From positions 2,728,001-2,792,000 of the forward strand of contig NC_071349.1 of assembly GCF_027744825.2 (NCBI RefSeq): a stretch of DNA of 64,000 bases, in the 5' to 3' direction. The translations under genes were made by a program, and so were the position numbers. Below the pieces are notes generated by a model. It ran no database searches and was not told the origin of the DNA. It saw only the letters and a program-made list of their open reading frames with translations. Of the stretch, positions 9,791 to 21,453 are shown piece after piece. The first letter of the stretch is position 1; each line of letters begins with the position of its first letter. The DNA comes from Synchiropus splendidus (Eukaryota; Chordata; Actinopteri; Syngnathiformes; Callionymidae).

Positions 9791-12700
9791 TTTTAAGTAG
9801 TTGCACATCAAATCTATGCAGTCTGAAGTGTTTTTCCAAAGTTGTCAACATTTTTATGTTTGGCGTTCTGAAATCAACCTCACATCAGGCTGAAATCGCT
9901 TTTAACGCTTTGTGTCATAACTTTGCAGGGAAGCTTCAGAACATGAAATGTTCACCTCCCACTATAACAGAAACGGTCTTTCTAGTAGTTGCACATCAAA
10001 TCTATGCTGTCTGAAGTGTTTTTCCAAAGTTGTCAACATTTTTATGTTTGGTGTTCCGAAACCCACCTTATCTCATGCTGAAAACATGTTTTACGCATTG
10101 TGCCATAACTTTGCATAAAGCTTCAGCACATGAAATTTTCACCTCCCACTATAGCAGAAAGGGTCTTTCTAGCAGTTGCAGATCAAATCTAACCTGTCTG
10201 AAATGTTTTTCCAAAGTTATCAACATTTTTATGTTTGGCGTTCTGGAACCCACCTTATCTCAGTCTGAAAACGTGTTTTTTGCATTGTTCCATAACTTGG
10301 CATAAAGCTTCAGAACATGAAATTTTCACCTCCCACTATAGCAGAAAGGGTCTTTCTAGTAGTTTCACGTGGAATCCAAGCTGTCTGAAGTGTTTCTCCA
10401 AAGTTATCAACATTTTTGTGTTTGGCGTTCCGGAATCGACTTTATCTCAGGCTGAAAACGTGTTTTCCGCATTGTGCCATAACTATGCAAGGAAGCTTCA
10501 GAACATGAAATTTTCACCTCCCACTATAGCAGAAAGGGTCTTTCTAGTAGTTGCACATCAAATCTAAGCTGTCGAAAGTGTTTTTCCAAAGTTATGAACA
10601 TTTTTATGTTTGTCGTTTCGGAAGCGAACTTATCTCCGGATGAAAATGCGTTTTCTGCATTGTGCCATAACTTTGCAGGGAAGCTTCAGAACATGAAATT
10701 TTAACATCCTACTATGGCAGAAAGCGTCTTTCCAGTAGTTGCACATGAAATCTAAGCTGTCTGAAGTGTTTTTCCAAAGTTATCAATATTTTTATGTTTG
10801 GCGTTCTGGAACCCACCTTATCTTAGGCTGAAAACGCGTTTTACGCAATTTGCCCTAACTTTGCAGGAAAGCTTCAGAACATGAAATTTTCACCTCCCAC
10901 TATAGCAGAAAGTGTCTTTCTAGTAGTTGCACATCAAATCTAAGCTGTCTGAAGTGTTTTTCCAAAATTATCAACATTTTTATGTTTGGCGTTCCGGAAC
11001 CCACCTTATCTCAGCCTGAAAACGCGTTTTCTGCATTGTGCCATAACTTTGCAGGGAGACTTCAGAACATGAAATTTTCTCCCCCCACTATAGCAGAAAG
11101 GGTATTTCTAGTAGTTGCACATAAAATCTAAGTTGTCTGAAGTGTTTTTCCAAAGTTATCAACATTCTTATGTTTGGCGTTCCGGAATCAACCTTATCTC
11201 TGACTGAAAACGTGTTTTCTGCATTGTGCCACGTCCAACTATAGCAGAAAGGTTCTTTCTAGTAGTTGCACATCAAATCTAAGCTGTCTGAAGTGTTTTT
11301 CCAAAGTTATCAACATTTTTACTTTGGCGTCCCGGAATCGACCTTATCTCAGGCCGAAAACGCGTTTTCTGCATTGTGGCATAAATTTGTAAGTAACCTT
11401 CAGAACATGAAATTTTCACCACCCACGGTAGCAGAAAGGGTCTTTCTAGTAGTTGCACATCAAATCTAAGCTGTCTGAAGTGTTTTTCCAAAGTTATCAA
11501 CATTTTTATGTTTGCCGTTCTGAAATCAACCTCATCTCAGGCTGAAAACGAGTTTTACGCATTGTGCCATAACTTTGCAGCGAAGCTTCAGAACATGACA
11601 TTTTCACCTCCCACTATAGCAGTAAGGGTCTTTCTCGTAGTTGCACATCAAATCTAAGCTGTCTGAAGTGTTTTTCGAAAGTTTTCAACATTTTTATGTT
11701 TGGCGTTCCGGAACCCACCTTATCTCAGGCTGAAAACGCGTTTCCTGCATTGTGGCATAACTTTGCAGGGAAGCTTCAGAACATGAAATTTTCACCTCCC
11801 ACTACAGCAGAAATGGTCTTTCTAGTATTTTCACATGAAATCTAAGCTGTCTGAAATGTTTTTCCAAAGTTTTCAACATTTTTTTGTTTGGCCTTCGGGA
11901 ACCCACCTTATCTCAGGCTGAAAACGCGTTTTACGCATTGTGCCATAACTTTGCATAAAGCTTTAGGACATGAAATTTTCACCTCCCACTATAGCAGAAA
12001 GGGTCTTCCTAGTAGTTGCACATCAAATCTAAGCTGTCTGAAGTGGCTTTCCAACGTTATCAACATTTTTATGTTTGACGTTCCGGAATCAACCTTATCT
12101 CAGGCTGAACACCCCGTTTTCTGTATTGTGCCATAACTTTGCAGGGATGAATCAGAAAATGACAATTTAAAGTTCCACAATAGCAGAAAAGGTCTTTATA
12201 GTACTTGCACATCAAATCTAAGCCGTCTGAAGTGTTTTTCCAAAGTTATCAACATTTTTATGTTTGGCGTTCCGGAATCGACCTTATCTCAGGCTGAAAA
12301 CGCGTTTTCGGAATTTGCCATAACTTTGCAGGGAAGCTTCGGAACATGAGATTTTCACATCCCACTATAGCAGAAAGGGTCTTTCTAGTAGTTGCACTTC
12401 AAATCTAAGCTCTCTGAAGTGTTTTTCGAAAGTTATCAACATTTTTATGTTTGGCGTTCCGGAACCCACCTTATCTCAGGCTGAAAACGCGTTTTATGCA
12501 TTGTGCCATAACTTTGCAAAAAGCTTCAGAACATGAAATTTTCACCTCCCACTATAGCAGAAAGGGTCTTTCTAGTAGTTGCACTTCAAATCTAAGCTCT
12601 CTGAAGTGTTTTCCGAAAGTTATCAACATTTTTATGTTTGGCGTTCCGGAATCGACCTCATCTCAGGATGAAAAATCGTTTTCTGCATTGTCCCATAACT

Positions 12701-12930
12701 ATGCAGGGAAACTTCAGAACATGAAATGTTCACGTCCAACTATAGCAGAAAGGGTCCTTCTAGTAGTTGCACATCAAATCTAAGCTGTCTGAAGTGTTTT
12801 TCCAAAGTTATCAACATTTTTATGTTTGGCGTTCCGGAATCGACCTTATCTCAGGCTGAAAACGCTTTTTACGCTTTGTGCCATAACTTTGCAGGGTAGC
12901 TTCAGAAAATGAAATTTTCACCTCCCCCCT
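9791..12930 (+). repeat. Diverged, indel-rich satellite zone
   Basis: Monomers here differ strongly from one another and from both flanks. I count nine indels in about 3.1 kb. There are single-base losses at about 10116, 10303, 11321, 11957, 12311 and 12517. There are gains at about 12112 and 12926. A 37-bp deletion lies at 11231/11232. The variant GCATAAAGCTTCAG (also seen at 63.47 kb), TCTGAAATCAACCTCA, and GGGAGACTTCAG with TTTTCTCC are shared with the 47-57 kb zone. No gene is present. Confidence 0.85.
11222..11240 (+). other. 37-bp deletion across a monomer boundary
   Basis: GTGCCA (monomer position 163) joins directly to CGTCC (position 13 of the next monomer) at 11231/11232, removing 37 bp with the HindIII palindrome and the ATGAAAT boundary. 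CA is present at both ends, giving 2-bp microhomology, consistent with end joining or slippage rather than in-register crossover. Confidence 0.88.
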
Positions 12931-15660
12931 ATCGCAGAAAGGGTTTTTCTAGTAGTTGCACATCAAATCTAAGCTGTTTGAAGTGTTTTTCCAAAGTTAT
13001 CAACATTTTTATGTTTGGCGTTCCGGAATCAACCTTATCTCAGGCTGAAAACGCATTTTCTGCATTGTGCCATAACATCTCAGGGAAGCTTCAGAACATG
13101 AAATGTTCACCTCCCACGATAGCAGAAAGGGTCTTTCTAGTAGTTGCACATCAAATCTAAGCTGTCTGAGGTGTTTTTCCAAAGTTATCAACATTTTTAT
13201 GTTTGGCGTTCCAGAATCGACCTTATCTCAGGCTGAAAACGCGTTTTACGCATTGTGCCATAACTTTGCAGGGAAGCTTCAGAACATGAAATGTTCACCT
13301 CCCACTATAGCAGAAAGGGTCTTTCTAGTAGTTGCACATCAAATCTAAGCTGTCTGAAGTGCTTTTCGAAAGTTATCAACATTTTTATGTTTGGCGTTCC
13401 AGAATCGACCTTATCTCAGGCTGAAAACGCGTTGTCTGCATTGCGCCATAACTTTGCATGGAAGCTTCCGAACATGAAATTTTAACCTACCACTATAGCA
13501 GAAAGGGTCTTTCTAGTAGTTGCACATCAAATCTAAGCTGTCTGATGTGTTTTTCCAAAGTTATCAACATTGTTATGTATGGCGTTCCGGAATCAACCTT
13601 ATCTCAGGCTGAAAACGCGTTTTACGCATTGTGCCATAACTTTGCAGGGAAGCTTCAGAACATGAAATTTTAACCTCCCACTATAGCAGAAAGGGTCTTT
13701 CTAGTAGTTGCACATCAAATCTAAGCTGTCTGAAGTGTTTTTCCAAAGTTATCAACATTTTTATGTTTGGCGTTCCAGAATCGACCTTATCTCAGGCTGA
13801 AAACGCGTTTTACGCATTGTGCCATAACTTTGCAGGGAACCTTAAGAACATGAATTTTTCACCTCCCACTATAGCAGAAAGGGTCTTTCTAGTAGTTGCA
13901 CATCAAATCTAAGCTGTCTGAAGTGTTATTCCAAAGTGATCAACATTTTTACGTTTTGCGTTTGAGAACCCACCTTATCTCAGGCTGAAAACGCGTTTTC
14001 TGCATTGTGCCATAACTTCTCAGGGAAGCTACAGAACATGAAATGTTCACCTCCCACTATCACAGAAAGGGTCTTTCTCGTAGTTGCACATCAAATCGAA
14101 GCTGTCAGAAGTGTTTTTCCAAAGTTATCAACATTTTTATGTTTGGCGTTCCGGAACCCACCTTATCTCTGGCTGAAAACGCGTTTTCTGCATTGTGCCA
14201 TATCTTTGCAGGGAAGCTTCAGAAAATGAAATTTTGACCGAACACTATAGCAGAAAGGGTCCTTCTAGTAGTTGCACATCAAATCTAAGCTGTCTGAAGT
14301 GATTTTCCAAAGTTATCAACATTTTTATGTTTGGCGTTCCGGAATCGACCTTATCTTAGGCTGAAAACGCGTTTTACACATTGTGCAATAACTTTGCAGG
14401 GAAGCTTCACAACATGAAATGTACACATCCCACTATAGCAGAAAGGGTCTTTCTAGTAGTTGCACATCAAATCTAAGCTGTCTGAAATGTTTATCCAAAG
14501 TTATCAACATTTTTATGTTTGGCGTTCCGGAATGGACCTTATCTCAGGCTGAAAACGCGTTTTACGCATTGTGCCATAACTTTTCAGGGAAGCTTGAGAA
14601 CATGAAATGTTCACCTCCCACTATAGCAGAAAAGGTCTTTCTAGAAGTTGCACATCAAATGTAAGCTGTCTGAAGTGTTTTTCCAAAGTTATGAACATTT
14701 TTATGTTTATCGTTCGGGAATCAACCTTATCTCAGGCTGAAAAGGCGTTTTCTGCATTGTACCATAACTTTGCAAGGAAGCTTCAGGACATGAAATTTTC
14801 ACCTCCCACAATAGCCGAAAGGGTCTTTCTAGTAGTTGCACATCAAATCTAAGCTGTCTGAAGTTTTTTTCCAAGGTTATCAACATTTTTATCTTTGGCG
14901 TTCCGGAATCGACCTTATCTCAAGCTGAAAACGCGTTTTCTGCATTGTGCCATAAATTTGCAGGGAAGCTTCAGAACATGAAATGTTCACCTCCCACTAT
15001 AGCAGAACGGGTCTTCCTAGTAGTTGCACATCAAATCTAAGCTGTCTGAAGTGTCTTTCGAAAGTTATCAACATTTTTATGTTTGGCGTTCCAGAATCGA
15101 CCTTATCTCAGGCTGAAAACGCGTTGTCTGCATTGTGCCATAACTTTGCATGGAAGCTTCCGAACATGAAATTTTAACCTCCCACTATAGCAGAAAGGGT
15201 CTTTCTAGTAGTTGCAGATCAAATCTAAGCTGTCTGATGTGTTATTCCAAAGTTATCAACATTTTTATGTTTGGCGTTCCGGAATCGACCTTATCTTAGG
15301 CTGAAAACGCGTTTTACACATTGTGCAATAACTTTGCAGGGAAGCTTCAGAACATGAAATGTTCACATCCCACTATAGCAGAAAGGGTCTTTCTAGTAGT
15401 TGCACATCAAATCTAAGCTGTCTGAAGTGTTTTTCCAAAGTTATCAACATTTTTATGTTTGGCGTTCCGGAATCGACCTTATCTCAGGCTGAAAAGGCGT
15501 TTTACGCATTGTGTCATAACTTTGCAGGGAAGCTTCAGAACATGAAATGTTCACCTCCCACTATAGCAGAAAGGGTCTTTCTAGTAGTTGCACAATAAAT
15601 CTAAGCTGTCTGATGAGTTTTTCCAAAGTTATCAACATTTTTATGTTTGGCGTTCCGGAA
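12930..15660 (+). repeat. Mixed-type satellite block
   Basis: These are monomers of exact 188-bp phase with types shared elsewhere. 13.10-13.51 kb matches 4.68-5.09 kb. 15.2-15.6 kb (CAGATCAAATC, GTTATTCC, TTAGGCTG, TTACACATTGTGCAATAAC) matches 23.3-23.7 kb. A monomer near 14.66 kb shares AAATGTAAGCTG with TTATGAAC and AAAGGCG with copies at 6.25 and 62.07 kb. No gene is present. Confidence 0.8.
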
Positions 15661-17879
15661 TCGACCTTGTCTTAGGCTGAAAACGCGTTTTACGCGTTGT
15701 GCAATAACTTTGCAGGGAAGCTTCAGAACATGAAATGTTCACCTCCCACTATAGCAGAAAGGGTATTTCTAGTAGTTGCACAAATCAAATCTAAGCTGTC
15801 TGAAGTGTTGTTCCAAAGTTATCAACATTTTTATGTTTGGCGTTCCGGAATCGACCTTATCTCAGGCTTAAAACGCGTTTTACGCATTGTGCCATAATTT
15901 TGCAGGGAAGCTTCAGAATATTAAATTCTCACCTCCCACTATAGCAGAAAGGGTTTTTCTAGTAGTTGCACATCAAATCTAAGCTGTCTGAAATGTTTTT
16001 TCCAAAGTTATCAACATTTTTATGTTTGGCGTTCCGGAACCCACCTTATCTCAGGCTGAAAACGCGTTTTCTGCATTGTCCCATAACTTTGCAGGGAAGC
16101 TTCAGAACATGAAATTTTCACTTCCCACTACAGCAGAAAGGGTCTTTCTAGTAGTTGCACATCAAATTTAAGCTGTCTGAAATGTTTTTTCCAAAGTTAT
16201 CAACATTTTTATTTTTGGCGTTCCGGAACCCACCTTATCTCAGGCTGAAAACGCGTTTTCTGCATTGTGCCGTAACTTTTCAGGGAAGCTTCAGAACATG
16301 AAATGTTCGCCTTCCACCATAGCAGAAAGGGTCTTTCGAGTAGTTGCACATGAAATCTAAGCTGTCTGAAGTGTTTTTCCAAAGTTATCACCATTTTTAT
16401 GTTTGGCGTTCCGGAATCGACCTTATCTCAGGCTGAAAACGCGTTGTCTGCATTGTGCCATAACTTTGCAGGGAAGCTTCAGAACATGAAATGTTCACCT
16501 CCCACTATAGCACAAAGGGTCTTTCTAGTAGTTGCAGATCAAATCTAAGCTGTCTGATGTGTTTTTCCAAAGTTATCAACATTTTTATGTTTGGCGTTCC
16601 GGAATCGACCTTATCTTAGGCTGAAAACGCGTTTTACACATTGTGCAATAACTTTGCAGGGAAGCTTCACAACATGAAATGTACACATCCCACTATAGCA
16701 GAAAGGGTCTTTCTAGTAGTTGCACATCAAATCTAAGCTGTCTGAAGTGTTTTTCGAAAGTTATCAACATTTTTATGTTTGGCGTTCCAGAATCGACATT
16801 ATCTCAGGCTGAAAACGCGTTGTCTGCATTGTGCCATAACTTTGCATGGAAGCTTCCGAACATGAATTTTTAACCTCCCACTATAGCAGAAAGGGTCTTT
16901 CTAGTAGTTGCACATCAAATCTAAGCTGTCTGAAAAGTTTTTCCAAAGTTATCAACATTTTTATGTTTGGCGTTCCGGAATGGACCTTATCTCAGGCTGA
17001 AAACGCGTTTTACGCATTGTGCCATAACTTTTCAGGGAAGCTTGAGAACATGAAATGTTCACCTCCCACTATAGCAGAAATGGTCTTTCTAGTAGTTGCA
17101 CATTAAATCTAAGGTGTCTGAAGTGTTGTTCCAAAGTTATCAACATTTTTACGTTTGGCGTTTCGGAATCGACCTTGTCTTAGGCTGAAAACGCGTTTTA
17201 CGCGTTGTGCAATAACTTTGCAGGGAAGCTTCAGAACATGAAATGTTCACCTCCCACTATAGCAGAAAGGGTATTTCTAGTAGTTGCACAAATCAAATCT
17301 AAGCTGTCTGAAGTGTTGTTCCAAAGTTATCAACATTTTTATGTTTGGCGTTCCGGAATCGACCTTATCTCAGGCTTAAAACGCGTTTTACGCATTGTGC
17401 CATAATTTTGCAGGGAAGCTTCAGAATATTAAATTCTCACCTCCCACTATAGCAGAAAGGGTCTTTCTAGTAGTTGCACATCAAATCTAAGCTGTCTGAA
17501 GTGTTTTTCCAAAGTTATCAACATTTTTATGTTTGGCGTTCCGGAATCGACCTTATCTCAGGCTGAAAAGGCGTTTTACGCATTGTGTCATAACTTTGCA
17601 GGGAAGCTTCAGAACATGAAATGTTCACCTCCCACTATAGCAGAAAGGGTCTTTCTAGTAGTTGCACATTAAATCTGAGCTGTCTGAAGTGTTGTTCGAA
17701 AGATATCAACATTTTTACGTTTGGCGTTTCGGAACCCACCTTATCTCAAGCTGAAAACGTGTTTTCTGCATTGTGCCATAACTTTGCAGGGAAGCTTCAG
17801 AACATGAAATTTTCACGTCCCACTATAACAGAAATGGTCTTTCTAGTAGTTGCACAACAAATCTAAGCTGTCTGAAGTG
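15660..17879 (+). repeat. Rearranged partial copies of the 17.9-25.2 kb units
   Basis: About 15890-17040 matches 18340-19490 at an offset of 2448 bp, including the paired monomers with GAAATGTTTTTTCC. About 17480-17880 matches 19740-20140 at 2258 bp. Within the block, about 15660-15960 recurs at 17170-17470 (offset 1508 bp), carrying a 2-bp insertion (TTGCACAAATC) and TTAAAACGCG. The block reads as pieces of the downstream unit that lost internal monomers. Confidence 0.78.
15776..15792 (+). other. 2-bp insertion marker (GCACAAATCAAATC)
   Basis: GCACAAATC replaces GCACATC. An identical insertion at about 17284-17300 marks the same duplicated segment. Confidence 0.85.
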
Positions 17880-20800
17880 TTTTTCCAAAGTTATCAACAT
17901 TTTTATGTTTGGCGTTCCGGAATCGACCTTATCTCAGGCTGAAAACGCGTTTTCTGCATTGTGCCATAACTTTGCATGGAAGATTCCGAACATGAAATTT
18001 TAACCTCCCACTAAAGCAGAAATGGTCTTTCTAGTAGTTGCACATTAAATCTAAGGTGTCTGAAGTGTTGTTCCAAAGTTATCAACATTTTTACGTTTGG
18101 CGTTTCGGAAACCACCTTATCTCAGACTGAAAACGCGTTTTCTGCATTGTGCCATAACTTCTCAGGGAAGCTTCAGAACATGAAATGTTCACCTCCCACT
18201 ATAGCAGAAAGGGTCTTTCTAGTAGTTGCACATCAAATCTAAGCTGTCTGAAGTGTTTTTCCAAAATTATCAACATTTTTATGTTTGGCGTTCCGGAACC
18301 CACCTTATCTCAGGCTGAAAACGCGTTTTACGCATTGTGCCATAATTTTGCAGGGAAGCTTCAGAATATTAAATTCTCACCTCCCACTATAGCAGAAAGG
18401 GTTTTTCTAGTAGTTGCACATCAAATCTAAGCTGTCTGAAATGTTTTTTCCAAAGTTATCAACATTTTTATGTTTGGCGTTCCGGAACCCACCTTATCTC
18501 AGGCTGAAAACGCGTTTTCTGCATTGTCCCATAACTTTGCAGGGAAGCTTCAGAACATGAAATTTTCACTTCCCACTACAGCAGAAAGGGTCTTTCTAGT
18601 AGTTGCACATCAAATTTAAGCTGTCTGAAATGTTTTTTCCAAAGTTATCAACATTTTTATTTTTGGCGTTCCGGAACCCACCTTATCTCAGGCTGAAAAC
18701 GCGTTTTCTGCATTGTGCCGTAACTTTTCAGGGAAGCTTCAGAACATGAAATGTTCGCCTTCCACCATAGCAGAAAGGGTCTTTCGAGTAGTTGCACATG
18801 AAATCTAAGCTGTCTGAAGTGTTTTTCCAAAGTTATCACCATTTTTATGTTTGGCGTTCCGGAATCGACCTTATCTCAGGCTGAAAACGCGTTGTCTGCA
18901 TTGTGCCATAACTTTGCAGGGAAGCTTCAGAACATGAAATGTTCACCTCCCACTATAGCAGAAAGGGTCTTTCTAGTAGTTGCAGATCAAATCTAAGCTG
19001 TCTGATGTGTTTTTCCAAAGTTATCAACATTTTTATGTTTGGCGTTCCGGAATCGACCTTATCTCAGGCTGAAAACGCGTTTTACACATTGTGCAATAAC
19101 TTTGCAGGGAAGCTTCACAACATGAAATGTACACATCCCACTATAGCAGAAAGGGTCTTTCTAGTAGTTGCACATCAAATCTAAGCTGTCTGAAGTGTTT
19201 TTCGAAAGTTATCAACATTTTTATGTTTGGCGTTCCAGAATCGACATTATCTCAGGCTGAAAACGCGTTGTCTGCATTGTGCCATAACTTTGCATGGAAG
19301 CTTCCGAACATGAAATTTTAACCTCCCACTATAGCAGAAAGGGTCTTTCTAGTAGTTGCACATCAAATCTAAGCTGTCTGAAATGTTTTTCCAAAGTTAT
19401 CAACATTTTTATGTTTGGCGTTCCGGAATGGACCTTATCTCAGGCTGAAAACGCGTTTTACGCATTGTGCCATAACTTTTCAGGGAAGCTTGAGAACATG
19501 AAATGTTCACCTCCCACTATAGCAGAAAGGGTCTTTCTAGTAGTTGCACATCAAATCTAAGCTGTCTGAAGTGTTTTTCGAAAGTTATCAACATTTTTAT
19601 GTTTGGCGTTCCAGAATCGACCTTATCTCAGGCTGAAAACGCGTTGTCTGCATTGTGCCATAACTTTGCAGGGAAGCTTCAGAACATGAAATGTTCACAT
19701 CCCACTATAGCAGAAAGGGTCTTTCTAGTAGTTGCACCTCAAATCTAAGCTGTCTGAAGTGTTTTTCCAAAGTTATCAACATTTTTATGTTTGGCGTTCC
19801 GGAATCGACCTTATCTCAGGCTGAAAAGGCGTTTTACGCATTGTGTCATAACTTTGCAGGGAAGCTTCAGAACATGAAATGTTCACCTCCCACTATAGCA
19901 GAAAGGGTCTTTCTAGTAGTTGCACATTAAATCTGAGCTGTCTGAAGTGTTGTTCGAAAGATATCAACATTTTTACGTTTGGCGTTTCGGAACCCACCTT
20001 ATCTCAAGCTGAAAACGCGTTTTCTGCATTGTGCCATAACTTTGCAGGGAAGCTTCAGAACATGAAATTTTCACGTCCCACTATAACAGAAATGGTCTTT
20101 CTAGTAGTTGCACAACAAATCTAAGCTGTCTGAAGTGTTTTTCCAAAGTTATCAACATTTTTATGTTTGGCGTTCCGGAATCGACCTTATCTCAGGCTGA
20201 AAACGCGTTTTCTGCATTGTGCCATAACTTTGCATGGAAGATTCCGAACATGAAATTTTAACCTCCCACTATAGCAGAAATGGTCTTTCTAGTAGTTGCA
20301 CATTAAATCTAAGGTGTCTGAAGTGTTGTTCCAAAGTTATCAACATTTTTACGTTTGGCGTTTCGGAAACCACCTTATCTCAGACTGAAAACGCGTTTTC
20401 TGCATTGTGCCATAACTTCTCAGGGAAGCTTCAGAACATGAAATGTTCACCTCCCACTATAGCAGAAAGGGTCTTTCTAGTAGTTGCACATCAAATCTAA
20501 GCTGTCTGAAGTGTTTTTCCAAAATTATGAACATTTTTATGTTTGGCGTTCCGGAACCCACCTTATCTCAGGCTGAAAACGCGTTTTCGGCATTGTGCCA
20601 TAACTTTGCAGGGAAGCTTCAGAATATGAAATTTTCAGGTCCCACTATAGCAGAATGGGTCGTTCTAGTAGTTGCACATTAAATCTGAGCTGTCTGAAGT
20701 GTTGTTCGAAAGCTATCAACATTTTTACGTTTGGCGTTTCGGAAACCACCTTATCTCAGGCTGAAAACGCGTTTTCTGCATTGTGCCATAACTTCACAGG

Positions 20801-21453
20801 GAAGCTTCAGAACATGAAATGTTCACCTCCCACTATAGCAGAAAGGGTCTTTCTAGTAGTTGCACATCAAATCTATGCTGTCTGAAGTGTTTTTCCTAAG
20901 TTATCAACATTTTTATGTTTGGCGTTCCGGAACCCACCTTATCTCAAGCTGAAAACGCGTTTTCTGCATTGTGCCATAACTTTGCAGGGAAGCTTCAGAA
21001 CATGAAATTTTCACGTCCCACTATAACAGAAATGGTCTTTCTAGTAGTTGCACATCAAATCTAAGCTGTCTGAAGTGTTTTTCGAAAGTTATCAACATTT
21101 TTATGTTTGGCGTTCCGGAATCGACCTTATCTGAAGCTGAAAACTCGATTTCTGCATTGTGCCATAACTTTGCAGGGAAGCTTCAGAACATGAAATGTTC
21201 ACCTCCCACTATAGCAGAAAGGGTCTTTCTATTAGTTGCACATCAAATCTAAGCTGACTGAAGTGTTTTTCGAAAGCTATCAACATTTTTATGTTTGGCG
21301 TTCCAGGATCGACCTTATCTCAGGCTGAAAACGCGTTGTCTGCATTGTGCCATAACTTTGCATTGAAGCTTCCGAACATGAAATTTTAAGCTCCCACTAT
21401 AGCAGAAAGGGTCTTTCTAGTAGTTGCACAATAAATCTAAGCTGTCTGATGAG
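17880..21453 (+). repeat. Large higher-order unit, copy 1 (3574 bp, 19 monomers)
   Basis: This unit is directly followed by a near-identical copy. Landmarks are: CATGGAAGATTCC with CACTAAAGCAG; two adjacent monomers with six Ts (GAAATGTTTTTTCC); TTATCACCATT; TTACACATTGTG; TTGTCTGC with CATGGAAGCTTCC; GAATGGACC; AAAGGCG with TGTCATAAC; TTCGAAAGATATC; CAGGTCCC; and ATCTGAAGCTGAAAACTCG. The two six-T monomers give the 2-bp excess over 19 x 188. Confidence 0.88.

Noticed and set aside
9791..12930. Transposon remnant in the irregular zone
   Set aside because: All bases still align to the satellite monomer. The irregularity is due to substitutions and small indels, with no foreign sequence, terminal repeats or target-site duplication.
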